A stretch of 64,000 bases of DNA from Bradyrhizobium nitroreducens (lineage in GTDB: Bacteria > Pseudomonadota > Alphaproteobacteria > Rhizobiales > Xanthobacteraceae). Positions 18,893-27,349 of the stretch are shown one piece after another (positions within the stretch are counted from its first letter, which is position 1; each line of letters begins with the position of its first letter). The stretch spans positions 7,802,467 through 7,866,466 of the forward strand of contig NZ_LFJC01000003.1 of assembly GCF_002776695.1 (NCBI RefSeq), written 5' to 3'. The notes beneath the pieces were generated by a model. That model had not been told where the DNA came from. It did not search any database and saw nothing but the letters and a program-made list of their open reading frames with translations. The translations under genes and the position numbers were made by a program.

Positions 18893-20362
18893 TCATTGCG
18901 CCTCGATCTGAACCGCCTCGCCCGGCATCGCGGCGTCGCCGGCGGCAATCACCAGATAGCGCTTTGCTGCAGCAGTCGGTTGGTCGACGATCTGCCGGAT
19001 CGGGCCGGCGGCGTTGACGATAGCCGATCCGGCCGGATTGGTCATGAACGCCGCCAATGGCTGCAGGGGACCAGTCCCGTCACCGCGTTCCGCCAGTGCA
19101 AGCACATATTTCTGCTTGGGCTGAAGCCCGGTCACCGAGGCCTGCAAGATCTGGATCAGCCCCTGATCGAACAGCGACACGCTGGTCGGCGCCTTGCCGT
19201 CCCTCGCACCGTCTTTCGACGTGAGCGAGAGATGAGCGACTTGGCCGGCAACGCCGAGCGCCTGCAGGTTCTGGCGGTCGTCCGGGTTCGGCGCGGCGTT
19301 TGGAACATACGCGATCGCCTGCGGGGCCTGGCCGACCGGGACGTTCGCCACGACGCTGTTGGTGGCGGTGTCGATCGCCGCGAGAGCATCGGCGTTCTCG
19401 AGCCCGACATAGATCCGCGTGCCGTCGCCGGACGGCCAGACGCCATGCGGCAGATTCCCGACCGGGATCGCCGCAACCTGCGAGAAATCGTCGGTCCGGA
19501 AGACCTTCACAAGGTTCAGACCACCGACCGTCACGTAAGCGAAAGTCCCCTTGGCCGTATGCGCGAAGTTGACGTGGTTCGTGATCGGCCCGGTGTTGAT
19601 CGTCTTGATGAGATTGAACGGCGGCTTCGCGTCGAACACCTGGATGCGACCGACATCTTTCAGCGTGAACCACACCTGATTTCCATCCGGTGTCGCCGCA
19701 ATGTTCGGGCAGAACGGGCTCTCCTGCTTCACCGTGGCGATGATCTTGTGCTCGGCGACCGCGACGACGTCCGTCTCGGGGTTGAACGACGAGCAGATAT
19801 AGCCGTATTTGCCGTCGGGCGAGAAGATCTGCATGCCCGGCCCGTTCGGGGTCGTGATGCGGGACTTCTCCGCAAAGCTCTTCGCATCGATGACCGAGAT
19901 GTAGTTCTCACCGCGAACCGTGACCCAGACCTCCTTGCCGTCGGGGGTGTAGAATGCCTCGTGCGGCGACCGCCCGACATAAGTCGTGTGCTTGACCGCA
20001 TTGGTCGCGGTATCGATGAACGTCACCGAATTCGAGCCGATCGACACCACGGCAAGCGTCCTGTGATCAGGCGAGAAGCCCATGCCATGCACGAGGACCT
20101 GGCCCTTGTAGAGCGGACTGAAATTGCCGGGTTGCGGGTCGCCTAGCCGGATCACGCCGAGCAGCTTGTTGTCGACGGGGTCGGTGACCGAAACCGTATT
20201 CGAGAACTGTTCTGCGGCGTAGACGCGGTCGTGGTGGCTGATCGGAATATCGGGTGCGGACAACGCGCCCGGTGCCTGCCCCGCCCATGCCGCGGATCCG
20301 GTCGCCAGCATCGTGGCTGCAAGGAAGATGCTCTTGATCATATTGCTTCGTGACGTGGTCAT
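18893..20362 (-). CDS. Exported YVTN-type beta-propeller protein
   Basis: A 489-residue secreted protein: signal peptide ending AAWAGQ, then at least six blade-like repeats with cores such as SVTDPVDNKLLGVIRLG, FIDTATNAVKHTTYVGRSPHEAFY, and AIDTATNSVVANVPVGQAPQAIAYVP. The C-terminal 110 residues form another beta-rich domain. AGGAG precedes the ATG. It sits 9 bases downstream of the DUF305 gene and 40 bases before the sigma gene, so it is likely in one operon. Related propellers occur with metal or small-alcohol metabolism; the ligand is unknown. Confidence 0.85.
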   Translation of the reverse strand: MTTSRSNMIKSIFLAATMLATGSAAWAGQAPGALSAPDIPISHHDRVYAAEQFSNTVSVTDPVDNKLLGVIRLGDPQPGNFSPLYKGQVLVHGMGFSPDHRTLAVVSIGSNSVTFIDTATNAVKHTTYVGRSPHEAFYTPDGKEVWVTVRGENYISVIDAKSFAEKSRITTPNGPGMQIFSPDGKYGYICSSFNPETDVVAVAEHKIIATVKQESPFCPNIAATPDGNQVWFTLKDVGRIQVFDAKPPFNLIKTINTGPITNHVNFAHTAKGTFAYVTVGGLNLVKVFRTDDFSQVAAIPVGNLPHGVWPSGDGTRIYVGLENADALAAIDTATNSVVANVPVGQAPQAIAYVPNAAPNPDDRQNLQALGVAGQVAHLSLTSKDGARDGKAPTSVSLFDQGLIQILQASVTGLQPKQKYVLALAERGDGTGPLQPLAAFMTNPAGSAIVNAAGPIRQIVDQPTAAAKRYLVIAAGDAAMPGEAVQIEAQ

Positions 20363-20371
20363 CTGCGGCTC

Positions 20372-20908
20372 CTACTTCTTCATTACATTGGACATGTCCA
20401 TCTGCATGCCCGGACGATGAGGACCGGCTGCGACGGGAGCGGGTGGCGACTGGGTCGGAGCAGGCGTCGTATCCGTGGCTGGCTCGCCGATGGCGAGCTT
20501 CATGGCCGCGATTTCCTGCATCTGGTCGACGATGATTTCCTGGGCGATACGCCTCAGCTGCTCGTTCTTGCCGTAGCGCAGTTCGATCACCGCCATGTCG
20601 ATCGCGCCCTGATGATGCGGGGTCATCATTGCTACGAAGTCGCGATCGACATCGCCGGTCGGCTTGGCCGCCATGTCGTTCATCATCTTGGTCATGGCGG
20701 CTTCGTTTTCTTCCAGGAACGCCCGTTCTTCTGTACTCACCGCAGCTGGCGGAGCGGCAGGATGGGATTCATGCGCGAACGCAAGCGGAGGCACCGCGAA
20801 CGCGACCAGAATGCGCGCGGCCAGGAATGCCGTGCCGAGGCCGGGCCTGGGCCATCGGCATCGGCTTACGAGCGCCGTAACGACGCAGCGAAACTGTAAC
20901 GAGTGCAT
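20372..20908 (-). CDS. DUF305 family periplasmic protein
   Basis: A 178-residue exported protein. After an N-terminal hydrophobic segment (ending AFAHES) comes the DUF305 four-helix pattern: AFLEENEAAMTKMM, DVDRDFVAMMTPHHQGAIDMA and KNEQLRRIAQEIIVDQMQEI. The MMTPHHQGAIDMA motif is the family hallmark and suggests metal (possibly copper) or ferritin-like chemistry. A Pro/Thr-rich tail ends GMQMDMSNVMKK. First gene of the four-gene operon ending with sigma and anti-sigma. The ATG at 20908 was chosen for the GGGAG upstream. Confidence 0.88.
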   Translation of the reverse strand: MHSLQFRCVVTALVSRCRWPRPGLGTAFLAARILVAFAVPPLAFAHESHPAAPPAAVSTEERAFLEENEAAMTKMMNDMAAKPTGDVDRDFVAMMTPHHQGAIDMAVIELRYGKNEQLRRIAQEIIVDQMQEIAAMKLAIGEPATDTTPAPTQSPPAPVAAGPHRPGMQMDMSNVMKK

Positions 20909-20943
20909 GCTGAACTCCCATGCAGGCGGTTGCATGGGGGTAT

Positions 20944-20968
20944 GACGCGCGGGCGCGCGTTCTATTCC
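20944..20968 (-). promoter_or_regulatory. Candidate ECF sigma promoter (GGAAT-N16-CGTC)
   Basis: Reading the minus strand, GGAAT and CGTC are separated by 16 bases and end 36 bases before the DUF305 start codon. Group ECF promoters have GGAAC-like -35 and CGTC-like -10 elements at 16-17 bases, so this is probably the self-regulated promoter of the sigma operon. Confidence 0.6.
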
Positions 20969-21009
20969 GAACGGCCAATCACATAAAAGTCAGCAGGTGA
21001 CGGATGTGG

Positions 21010-21798
21010 CTAGCCGCGCCCGTCCGACGCGGTCGGCCGCCACACCAGCAGCCGCCGCTCGACCAACGTCACGCCGTAGTCGATCAGGATGACGAAGGCC
21101 GACAGCACGAACATGCCGGCGAACACGCCGGCGACGTCGAACACGCCCTCGGCCTGCTGGATGAGGTAGCCGAGGCCAGCTGCCGACCCCAGATATTCGC
21201 CGACGACCGCGCCGACCACGGCGAAGCCGACGGAGGTGTGCAGCGAGGAGAACATCCAGGACAGCGCCGACGGCCAATAGACGTGCTGCATCAGCTGCCG
21301 CTCGCTCATGCCGAGCATGCGGCCGTTGTCGAGCACGGTGCGGCTGACTTCCTTGACGCCCTGATAGACGTTGAAGAAGACGATGAAGAACACCAAGGTG
21401 ACGCCGAGCGCGACCTTGGACCAGATGCCGAGGCCGAGCCACAGCGCGAAGATCGGCGCCAGCACCACGCGGGGCAACGCATTGACCATCTTGACGTAGG
21501 GATCGAACACGGCGGCGACCAGCGGCTGGCGCGCGAACCAGAAGCCGACCAGCACACCGCCAGCCGATCCGATCACGAAGGCCAGGATCGATTCCGTCAG
21601 CGTGATGCCGAGATGCTTCCAGATCACGCCGGAGACGAACCACTTCACGATCTGGCTGAACACGTCGAGCGGGTTGGAGAAGAAGAACGGCGGCAGCAGG
21701 ATCTTGCCGAACACGGGGACGGTCGACAGCACCTGCCACAGCACGATGCAGACGACCGCGACCAGAACTTGCAGCGCGAACAGCGTTGGGCGCGACAT
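21010..21798 (-). CDS. NitT/TauT family ABC transporter permease
   Basis: A 262-residue permease with about six membrane helices and the coupling loop EVSRTVLDNGRMLGMSERQLMQHVYWPSA (EAA motif), typical of SsuC/TauC relatives. The ATG overlaps the ATPase gene stop (TGATG). The partner binding protein is probably the one at 15776-16801. Confidence 0.9.
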   Translation of the reverse strand: MSRPTLFALQVLVAVVCIVLWQVLSTVPVFGKILLPPFFFSNPLDVFSQIVKWFVSGVIWKHLGITLTESILAFVIGSAGGVLVGFWFARQPLVAAVFDPYVKMVNALPRVVLAPIFALWLGLGIWSKVALGVTLVFFIVFFNVYQGVKEVSRTVLDNGRMLGMSERQLMQHVYWPSALSWMFSSLHTSVGFAVVGAVVGEYLGSAAGLGYLIQQAEGVFDVAGVFAGMFVLSAFVILIDYGVTLVERRLLVWRPTASDGRG

Positions 21799-22616
21799 CA
21801 CACCGCCTCCACCGCTTGCGTGGACTGGGCGTAGCCCTTCATCACCTCGTCCTTGAGCACGCTCCAGATCTCGCGATGGAGCTCGTGGAACTCCTTGTCC
21901 AGCCGCACCTCGAAGATGTCGCGCGGGCGGGCGAGGCTGACGCGCCAGTCGCCGATGATGCGCGAGGACGGACCGGCGGACATGATCACGACACGGTCGG
22001 CGAGCGCGATTGCCTCTTCCAGATCATGGGTCACGAACAGCACCGCCTTGCGGTCGGCGTTCCACAAGTCGAGCAGCAGATTGCCCATGACCTGCCGGGT
22101 CTGCGCATCGAGCGGCCCGAACGGCTCGTCCATCAGCAGAATCTTCGGATCGCGGATCAGCACCTGCGCCAGCGCCACGCGCTTGCGCTGGCCGCCGGAG
22201 AGCATGTGCGGAAAGCGGCCAGCGAACGCGCCGAGGCCGACGGAGGTCAGCCATTTTTGCGCCTGAGGCAGCGCGTCAGCCCGCGGCGTGCCCTTGATCT
22301 CGAGCCCGATCGCGACATTGTCGAGCGCGGTCTTCCACGGGAACAGCGCGTCGGCCTGGAACAGATAGCCGGCCTCCCGGTTCAGCCCGGCGAGCGGCCG
22401 GTCGAAAATCCTGACGCTGCCGGCGGCGGGCTTGAGCAGCCCGGCCGCGACGTTGAGCAGCGTGGATTTTCCGCAGCCCGTGGGGCCGACAATGGCGACG
22501 AACTCGCCCTGCGCGACCGCAAGATGGGCTTTCTCCACCGCCGTATAGACCCGCCCGTCCCCGAGCCGGAACGCGACCTTGGCATCTTCCAGCGCCACTG
22601 CCGTGGGCGTCGACAT
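21798..22616 (-). CDS. NitT/TauT family ABC transporter ATP-binding protein
   Basis: A 272-residue ATPase: Walker A GPTGCGKSTLLN, signature LSGGQRKRVALAQ, Walker B ILLMDEPFGPLDAQTR and switch FVTHDLEEAIALAD. It follows the SsuB/TauB pattern. GGAGGAAGC precedes the ATG at 22616. First gene of a two-gene operon with the permease. Confidence 0.94.
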   Translation of the reverse strand: MSTPTAVALEDAKVAFRLGDGRVYTAVEKAHLAVAQGEFVAIVGPTGCGKSTLLNVAAGLLKPAAGSVRIFDRPLAGLNREAGYLFQADALFPWKTALDNVAIGLEIKGTPRADALPQAQKWLTSVGLGAFAGRFPHMLSGGQRKRVALAQVLIRDPKILLMDEPFGPLDAQTRQVMGNLLLDLWNADRKAVLFVTHDLEEAIALADRVVIMSAGPSSRIIGDWRVSLARPRDIFEVRLDKEFHELHREIWSVLKDEVMKGYAQSTQAVEAV

Positions 22617-22714
22617 ATGCTTCCTCCGAATTTCGCTTGATGCCTTAGCCGCTCGCGCGGCCAAGTTCAATCAAGCCGCCAAGCGTGCTACGCATGGATT
22701 GCCGGGCGCTCGTA

Positions 22715-22871
22715 CCCTCCCCTGGAGGGGGAGGGTCGCTGGGCATGTAGCGGAGCGAAATGCACAGCGGGGTGGGGTGACGGTCTTTCCACGTCCAACA
22801 CTACCCGTGTTGAGAGATCACCCCACCCCGCTCGCGCTGCGCGCGATCGACCCTCCCCCTCCAGGGGAGGG
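22715..22871. repeat. Long interrupted inverted repeat
   Basis: 24-base arms CCCTCCCCTGGAGGGGGAGG... (22715-22738) and its reverse complement (22848-22871), with an inner pair GCGGGGTGGGGTGA (22767-22780) / TCACCCCACCCCGC (22818-22831). The element fills the gap between divergent ABC transporter operons, so it is placed like a REP/BIME-type element. Confidence 0.8.
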
Positions 22872-22893
22872 TAAGGAGGAATGAGCCGCGTCG

Positions 22894-23676
22894 ATGCCTT
22901 CGAAGCCAGCCATCAGCTACGTCCACGTGACCAGGAGCTTCGGCGCGCTCAAGGCCGTCGACGACGTCTCGCTCGACATTGCCGAGGGCGAGTTTCTTGC
23001 CATCGTCGGTGGCTCCGGCTCCGGCAAGACCACACTGCTGCGGCTCGCCAACCGGCTGATCGAGGCCGACGGCGGCACAATCACGGTCGAGGGCGAGGAT
23101 GTGCAAAGCGTCGATCCCGTCGCGCTGCGGCGGCGGATCGGCTACGTCTTCCAGAGCGGCGGACTGTTCCCTCACCTGAGCGTCGCCGACAATATCGGCA
23201 TCACGCCAAAACTGCTGGGAGAGCCGGCAGCGGCGATCGCACGGCGCGTCGACGAGCTGCTGGAGCTCGTGCAGCTCGACCGGAACGCGCATCGCGACCG
23301 CCTGCCCGCGGCGCTCTCCGGCGGCCAGCGCCAGCGCGTCGGCGTGGCGCGGGCGCTCGCGGCGAGGCCCCGCATCGTGCTGATGGACGAGCCGTTCGGC
23401 GCGCTCGATCCCCTCACCCGCGATGCGCTCGGCGACGATTATCGTTCGCTGCATCGCAAGCTCGGCTTGACCACCGTGATGATCACCCACGACATGACGG
23501 AGGCGATCCTGCTCGCCGACCGCATCGCGGTGATGCGCGGCGGGAAGCTGCTCGCCCAGGGCACGCCTGCGGAGCTCTCGAACAGCAGCGACGCTTACGT
23601 GCTGGAGCTGTTGCGCACGCCGCGCCGCCAGGTCGAGCGGCTGAACGCACTGCTGCCGCAGGGCGGTGCGGCATGA
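22894..23676 (+). CDS. OpuC/ProV-like ABC transporter ATP-binding protein
   Basis: A 260-residue ATPase with Walker A GGSGSGKTTLLRL, the segment RRRIGYVFQSGGLFPHLSVADNI typical of osmoprotectant importers, signature LSGGQRQRVGVARAL, Walker B IVLMDEPFGALDPLTR and switch MITHDMTEAIL. No C-terminal CBS domains are present, unlike classical OpuCA. Its stop overlaps the next start (ATGA). Substrate probably a quaternary amine or similar compatible solute. Confidence 0.92.
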   Translation: MPSKPAISYVHVTRSFGALKAVDDVSLDIAEGEFLAIVGGSGSGKTTLLRLANRLIEADGGTITVEGEDVQSVDPVALRRRIGYVFQSGGLFPHLSVADNIGITPKLLGEPAAAIARRVDELLELVQLDRNAHRDRLPAALSGGQRQRVGVARALAARPRIVLMDEPFGALDPLTRDALGDDYRSLHRKLGLTTVMITHDMTEAILLADRIAVMRGGKLLAQGTPAELSNSSDAYVLELLRTPRRQVERLNALLPQGGAA

Positions 23677-25229
23677 GCTTCCTTGCCGATCCGCGCTGGG
23701 GCGAGGCACTGGCGCATCTGCCCGATTATCTCGGCAACCACGTGCGGGTGAGCCTCGCCGCGCTCGCACTCGGCCTTGCCGTCAGCCTGCCGCTGGCGAT
23801 CCTGACGCGCAACCGTCCGGCGCCGCGCGGCATCCTGCTCGCGCTCGCCAGCATCGTGCAGACCGTGCCGGGCCTGGCGCTGCTCGCGCTGTTTTATCCG
23901 CTGCTGCTCCTTGCGGCCTCGGTCACGCTAGCCTGGTTCGGCGTGTCCTTCTCCGCGTTCGGCTTCCTGCCGGCAATGCTGGCGTTGGCGCTCTATTCGA
24001 TGCTGCCGGTGCTGCGCAACGGCATCGCCGGGCTCAACGGCATCGATCCCGCGCTGATCGAGGCGGCCAAGGGCGTCGGCATGACCGCGCGGCAATCGCT
24101 GGTGATGGTCGAGCTGCCGCTGGCGCTGCCGGTGATGATGGCGGGCGTCCGCACCGCCGCCGTGTGGGTGATCGGCACCGCGACGCTGTCGACGCCGATC
24201 GGGCAGACCAGCCTCGGCAATTACATCTTTGCCGGGCTTCAGACCCAGAACTGGGTGTTCGTGCTGTTCGGCTGCTTTGCCTCGGCTTTGCTCGCGCTCG
24301 CTGTCGATCAGCTGCTCGGCCTGATCGAGAGCGGTCTGCGCCAGCGCAGCCGCGCTCGTACCGCGTTCGGCGCCGCGGGAATCGCGGCACTGGTCGCGGC
24401 GACGCTGGTGCCGACGATGGGCCGCTCGTCGTCAGGCTATGTGGTCGGCGCAAAAACCTTCGCCGAGCAATATGTGCTGTCGGCGTTGATGAGGGACCGC
24501 CTCCAGGCGACGGGCCTCTCGGCCACGGCGCGCTCCGGCCTCGGCTCCAGCGTGATCTTCGAGGCGTTGAAGGCCGGCGACATCGATCTCTATGTCGATT
24601 ATTCCGGCACGCTCTGGGCCAACCAGCTGCATCGGACCGAGATCAAGCCGCGCGCCGAGCTGGTCGCAGAGCTGAAGACCGCGCTGGCAAAGGAGAACAT
24701 CACGCTGCTCGGTGAGCTCGGCTTCGAGAACGCCTACGCGCTGGTGATGCCGAAGAAGAAGGCCGAGGCGCTCGGCATCCGCACCATCGCCGATCTCGCC
24801 GCACATGCCTCGACGCTGTCGATTGCCGGCGATTACGAATTCTTCTCGCGCCCCGAATGGGCAGCGCTGCAAAAGGCCTATGGGCTCCAGTTCCGCGCCC
24901 AGCGCCAGATGCAGCCGGACTTCATGTACGCGGCGGTCGCCGGCGGCGAGGTCGACGTCATCGCCGGCTACACCAGCGACGGCCTGATCGCGAAATACGA
25001 CCTGGTCGCGCTCGACGATCCCAGGCACGCGATCCCGCCCTACGACGCGATCCTGCTGCTCGCGCCGAAGCGCGCCGGGGACGAGCGGCTCAAGACGGCG
25101 CTGCAACCGCTGCTCGGCAAGATCGACATCGCCACCATGCGCGAGGCGAATTTGCGCGCCAGCGGCAATGACGCGAACTCCTCGCCGGAGGCGGTCGCGA
25201 AGTGGTTGTGGGGGAAGATCAAGCAGTAG
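23673..25229 (+). CDS. OpuC-like ABC transporter fused permease/substrate-binding protein
   Basis: A 518-residue fusion. Residues 1-235 are a permease with the coupling loop GIDPALIEAAKGVGMTARQSLVMVELPLALP. A membrane segment near 226-247 leads to a periplasmic binding domain (about 250-518) starting VVGAKTFAEQYVLSALM, the OpuAC/glycine-betaine-binding signature, and continuing FEALKAGDIDLYVDYSGTLW. Fusing both into one polypeptide is known for some choline/betaine importers. With the ATPase upstream this two-gene operon encodes a full importer. Confidence 0.93.
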   Translation: MSFLADPRWGEALAHLPDYLGNHVRVSLAALALGLAVSLPLAILTRNRPAPRGILLALASIVQTVPGLALLALFYPLLLLAASVTLAWFGVSFSAFGFLPAMLALALYSMLPVLRNGIAGLNGIDPALIEAAKGVGMTARQSLVMVELPLALPVMMAGVRTAAVWVIGTATLSTPIGQTSLGNYIFAGLQTQNWVFVLFGCFASALLALAVDQLLGLIESGLRQRSRARTAFGAAGIAALVAATLVPTMGRSSSGYVVGAKTFAEQYVLSALMRDRLQATGLSATARSGLGSSVIFEALKAGDIDLYVDYSGTLWANQLHRTEIKPRAELVAELKTALAKENITLLGELGFENAYALVMPKKKAEALGIRTIADLAAHASTLSIAGDYEFFSRPEWAALQKAYGLQFRAQRQMQPDFMYAAVAGGEVDVIAGYTSDGLIAKYDLVALDDPRHAIPPYDAILLLAPKRAGDERLKTALQPLLGKIDIATMREANLRASGNDANSSPEAVAKWLWGKIKQ

Positions 25230-25244
25230 GTCAGCTGCAGGATC

Positions 25245-25383
25245 CGTCATCCTGAGGCGCGAGCTGCGCGGTGCATAGCACCGTGCGGCGAGCCTCGAAG
25301 GATGAGCGGCCGCGATGCATCCGGGCTGTCGCCCTTCGAGGCTCACCAAGCGGCTTGCCGCTTGATGAGCGCCTCAGGGTGAC
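25245..25383. repeat. REP-like inverted repeat (GTCATCCTGAGG ... CCTCAGGGTGAC)
   Basis: Terminal modules GTCATCCTGAGGCGC and GCGCCTCAGGGTGAC are inverted, enclosing GCCTCGAAGGATGA and CCCTTCGAGGCTCA, also inverted. Lies between the convergent OpuC-like and sulfatase-like genes. Related to the element at 8715-8849. Confidence 0.75.
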
Positions 25384-25419
25384 GGTCGAGGAGTTGTGTC
25401 CGAGATCCAAGCGATCGCG

Positions 25420-27132
25420 TTACAGCCCCCGGATCATCCCGGCCTCGATCAGCAGGCGGTTCAGCCGCCGCGCTTCGGCGCCGTCCTTGCAAGCATAGAA
25501 CATCCCCTTGCAGCGGAGCATGATCTCCTTCTGCTCGGCGAAGGACGGGTCGAGCGGGATGCCGGCGGCCTCCTGGATCACCAGCGGCAGATAGGGACCG
25601 TCGATCGTGTCCATCACGGCGTCGCTCTTCACCGGTTCGAAATTGACGGCATCGATCGCGTAATAGGTCGCATAGAGGCGCGGATCGTAGGCGTCGAGCT
25701 TCTTGCCGATGGCGCCTTCGTCGAGCCCGGGCTCGAGGATGGCAGGCGCGAATTCCGGCTGATGATCGCCATAGCGCACGATCAGGAAGGGCTCGCCGGG
25801 AAAGGTCTTCTTGAGGCCCGCGACAAACGCCTTGTACTGCTCGGCGCTCATCGCCTGCCGGCGCAGATATTCGTCGATGGATGCCACATTGCCCGGCGCG
25901 CGCCAGTTCGGCAGCAGCTCGGGACGGAAACGCGTCTCCCAGGGGAAGTGATTGGCACCGAGATAGATGAAGGTGAACAGCGGCTTGTTGGGCGGCTGCT
26001 GGCCCATCAGCTGAAGCGCCTTGTCGTAGAAGAAGCTGTCGGGCTCGACGTCCTTGGCGCCGAGATCCTTCGAGTCGAGGAAGCGCTCGATACCGGTCGT
26101 CATCTGAAAGCTGCGGGCGGCCATGAAGCCGCCATAGGCGGGATAGAGCGACATCGTGTCGTAGCCGCAGCGGCGCAGCGCCAGCGGCAGCCCGCGCTCG
26201 ACGCGATTTGAGGCGATGCGTGTCACGAAATAGGCGAAGCGGCCGAACGAGCGCGAGGAAAGCCCCGCCAGCACGTTGTATTCGGTGAACCAGCTCGGCC
26301 CGCCATTGCTCTCGGCCAGGAACGTGCGCTGCTTGCCGTCCCAGGACTTGAAGTGGCTGCCATAGCCTTGCGGCACCTTGATCCCTTGCGCGGCGCGGAT
26401 GTCGAAGCTCGATTCATCATGGATCATGATGATGTTCGGCCGGCGCCCGGCAGGGTGGCAGGAATCGACCAGCGGCATGTTGAGCCGCTCATTGGTCGCA
26501 GCGGCCGATTCCATGAAGCCGTATTGCACGAAGTCGGAGACCGAGCTGACGCCGGAGCGAAAGAATTTCGACAGATAGCCGTCGTCGTAATAGCCGCGCC
26601 AGGCTTCGTCCGGACGATAGAGCGAATAGCCGACCAGCGCGGCAAGGCATGCCAGCTTGCAGGCGAGCGCCGGCAGGCGGCGGATGCGGAACGGATCGAG
26701 CCACCACAGCGCGTACATCAGCGGCAGCGTGACGAGGCCGGCCAGGATCACCGACCAGCGCAAGTTCGGGAAGATCGTGAACAGGAACGCCACGGTATCG
26801 CGGTCGATCATCATCAGATCGATGAAGTTGACCGTCATCTGAACGACGTCGTGCTTCAGCCGCGACAGCAGCACCAGCACGACGACCATGGTCAGCGACA
26901 GCGCGCCCGACAGCGCCGGCCGGCGCAACAGCGTGATCCAGAAGAAGTTGAGAATGCCCCAAGCCAGCGCGAAGGAGAGGCGCGAGCCGAAATCGGTCTC
27001 GGTCTGGTACATCAGCGCGACCGCGGCCAAATGCGGCGCGACGACGGCGAGCAACCGCCAGATGCCGAGCGCGGCGACGCTGGCGAGCACGGCAGTCGTG
27101 GCAGAAGGACCTGGATTAGGCGCGGACGCCAT
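25420..27132 (-). CDS. Membrane-bound alkaline-phosphatase-superfamily (sulfatase/LTA synthase-like) protein
   Basis: About 570 residues. Five hydrophobic segments fill residues 15-165, followed by a periplasmic catalytic domain with PNIIMIHDESSFD, SNGGPSWFTEYNVLAG (nucleophile Thr region), FIYLGANHFPWETR and the metal motif YGDHQPEF. This layout matches phosphoglycerol/phosphoethanolamine transferases and lipoteichoic acid synthase relatives; in Gram-negatives such enzymes modify glucans or lipid A. The specific acceptor is unknown. The start at 27132 is the first Met before the membrane region; longer starts exist. A possible PHO box lies about 110 bases upstream. Confidence 0.85.
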   Translation of the reverse strand: MASAPNPGPSATTAVLASVAALGIWRLLAVVAPHLAAVALMYQTETDFGSRLSFALAWGILNFFWITLLRRPALSGALSLTMVVVLVLLSRLKHDVVQMTVNFIDLMMIDRDTVAFLFTIFPNLRWSVILAGLVTLPLMYALWWLDPFRIRRLPALACKLACLAALVGYSLYRPDEAWRGYYDDGYLSKFFRSGVSSVSDFVQYGFMESAAATNERLNMPLVDSCHPAGRRPNIIMIHDESSFDIRAAQGIKVPQGYGSHFKSWDGKQRTFLAESNGGPSWFTEYNVLAGLSSRSFGRFAYFVTRIASNRVERGLPLALRRCGYDTMSLYPAYGGFMAARSFQMTTGIERFLDSKDLGAKDVEPDSFFYDKALQLMGQQPPNKPLFTFIYLGANHFPWETRFRPELLPNWRAPGNVASIDEYLRRQAMSAEQYKAFVAGLKKTFPGEPFLIVRYGDHQPEFAPAILEPGLDEGAIGKKLDAYDPRLYATYYAIDAVNFEPVKSDAVMDTIDGPYLPLVIQEAAGIPLDPSFAEQKEIMLRCKGMFYACKDGAEARRLNRLLIEAGMIRGL

Positions 27133-27240
27133 CGACGACACGCAACAGCTGGTCCGGCGCAATGTATTGCCTAGCCGTCTGGCCGGCCCAAGGGTGGAAA
27201 GAGGGCGGCTAGGCATCCGGCGCAGCCGGAAGCCTGCACC

Positions 27241-27262
27241 GTGTCATAAAACTGTAACGGAA
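27241..27262 (+). promoter_or_regulatory. Possible PHO box
   Basis: GTGTCATAAAACTGTAAC matches the PHO-box pattern CTGTCATAWAWCTGTCAY at 16 of 18 positions, with a weaker third unit CGGTCAAGGAC continuing the 11-base period. The direct repeat points away from the sulfatase-like gene, which weakens the case. Confidence 0.4.
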
Positions 27263-27349
27263 CGGTCAAGGACAGGCAACGCATGCCGTGATGCGACGTT
27301 CGCTTATTGTCAGGAGGCGGCGAAGCGCCGCACGGAGCCGCCTGCAAGA

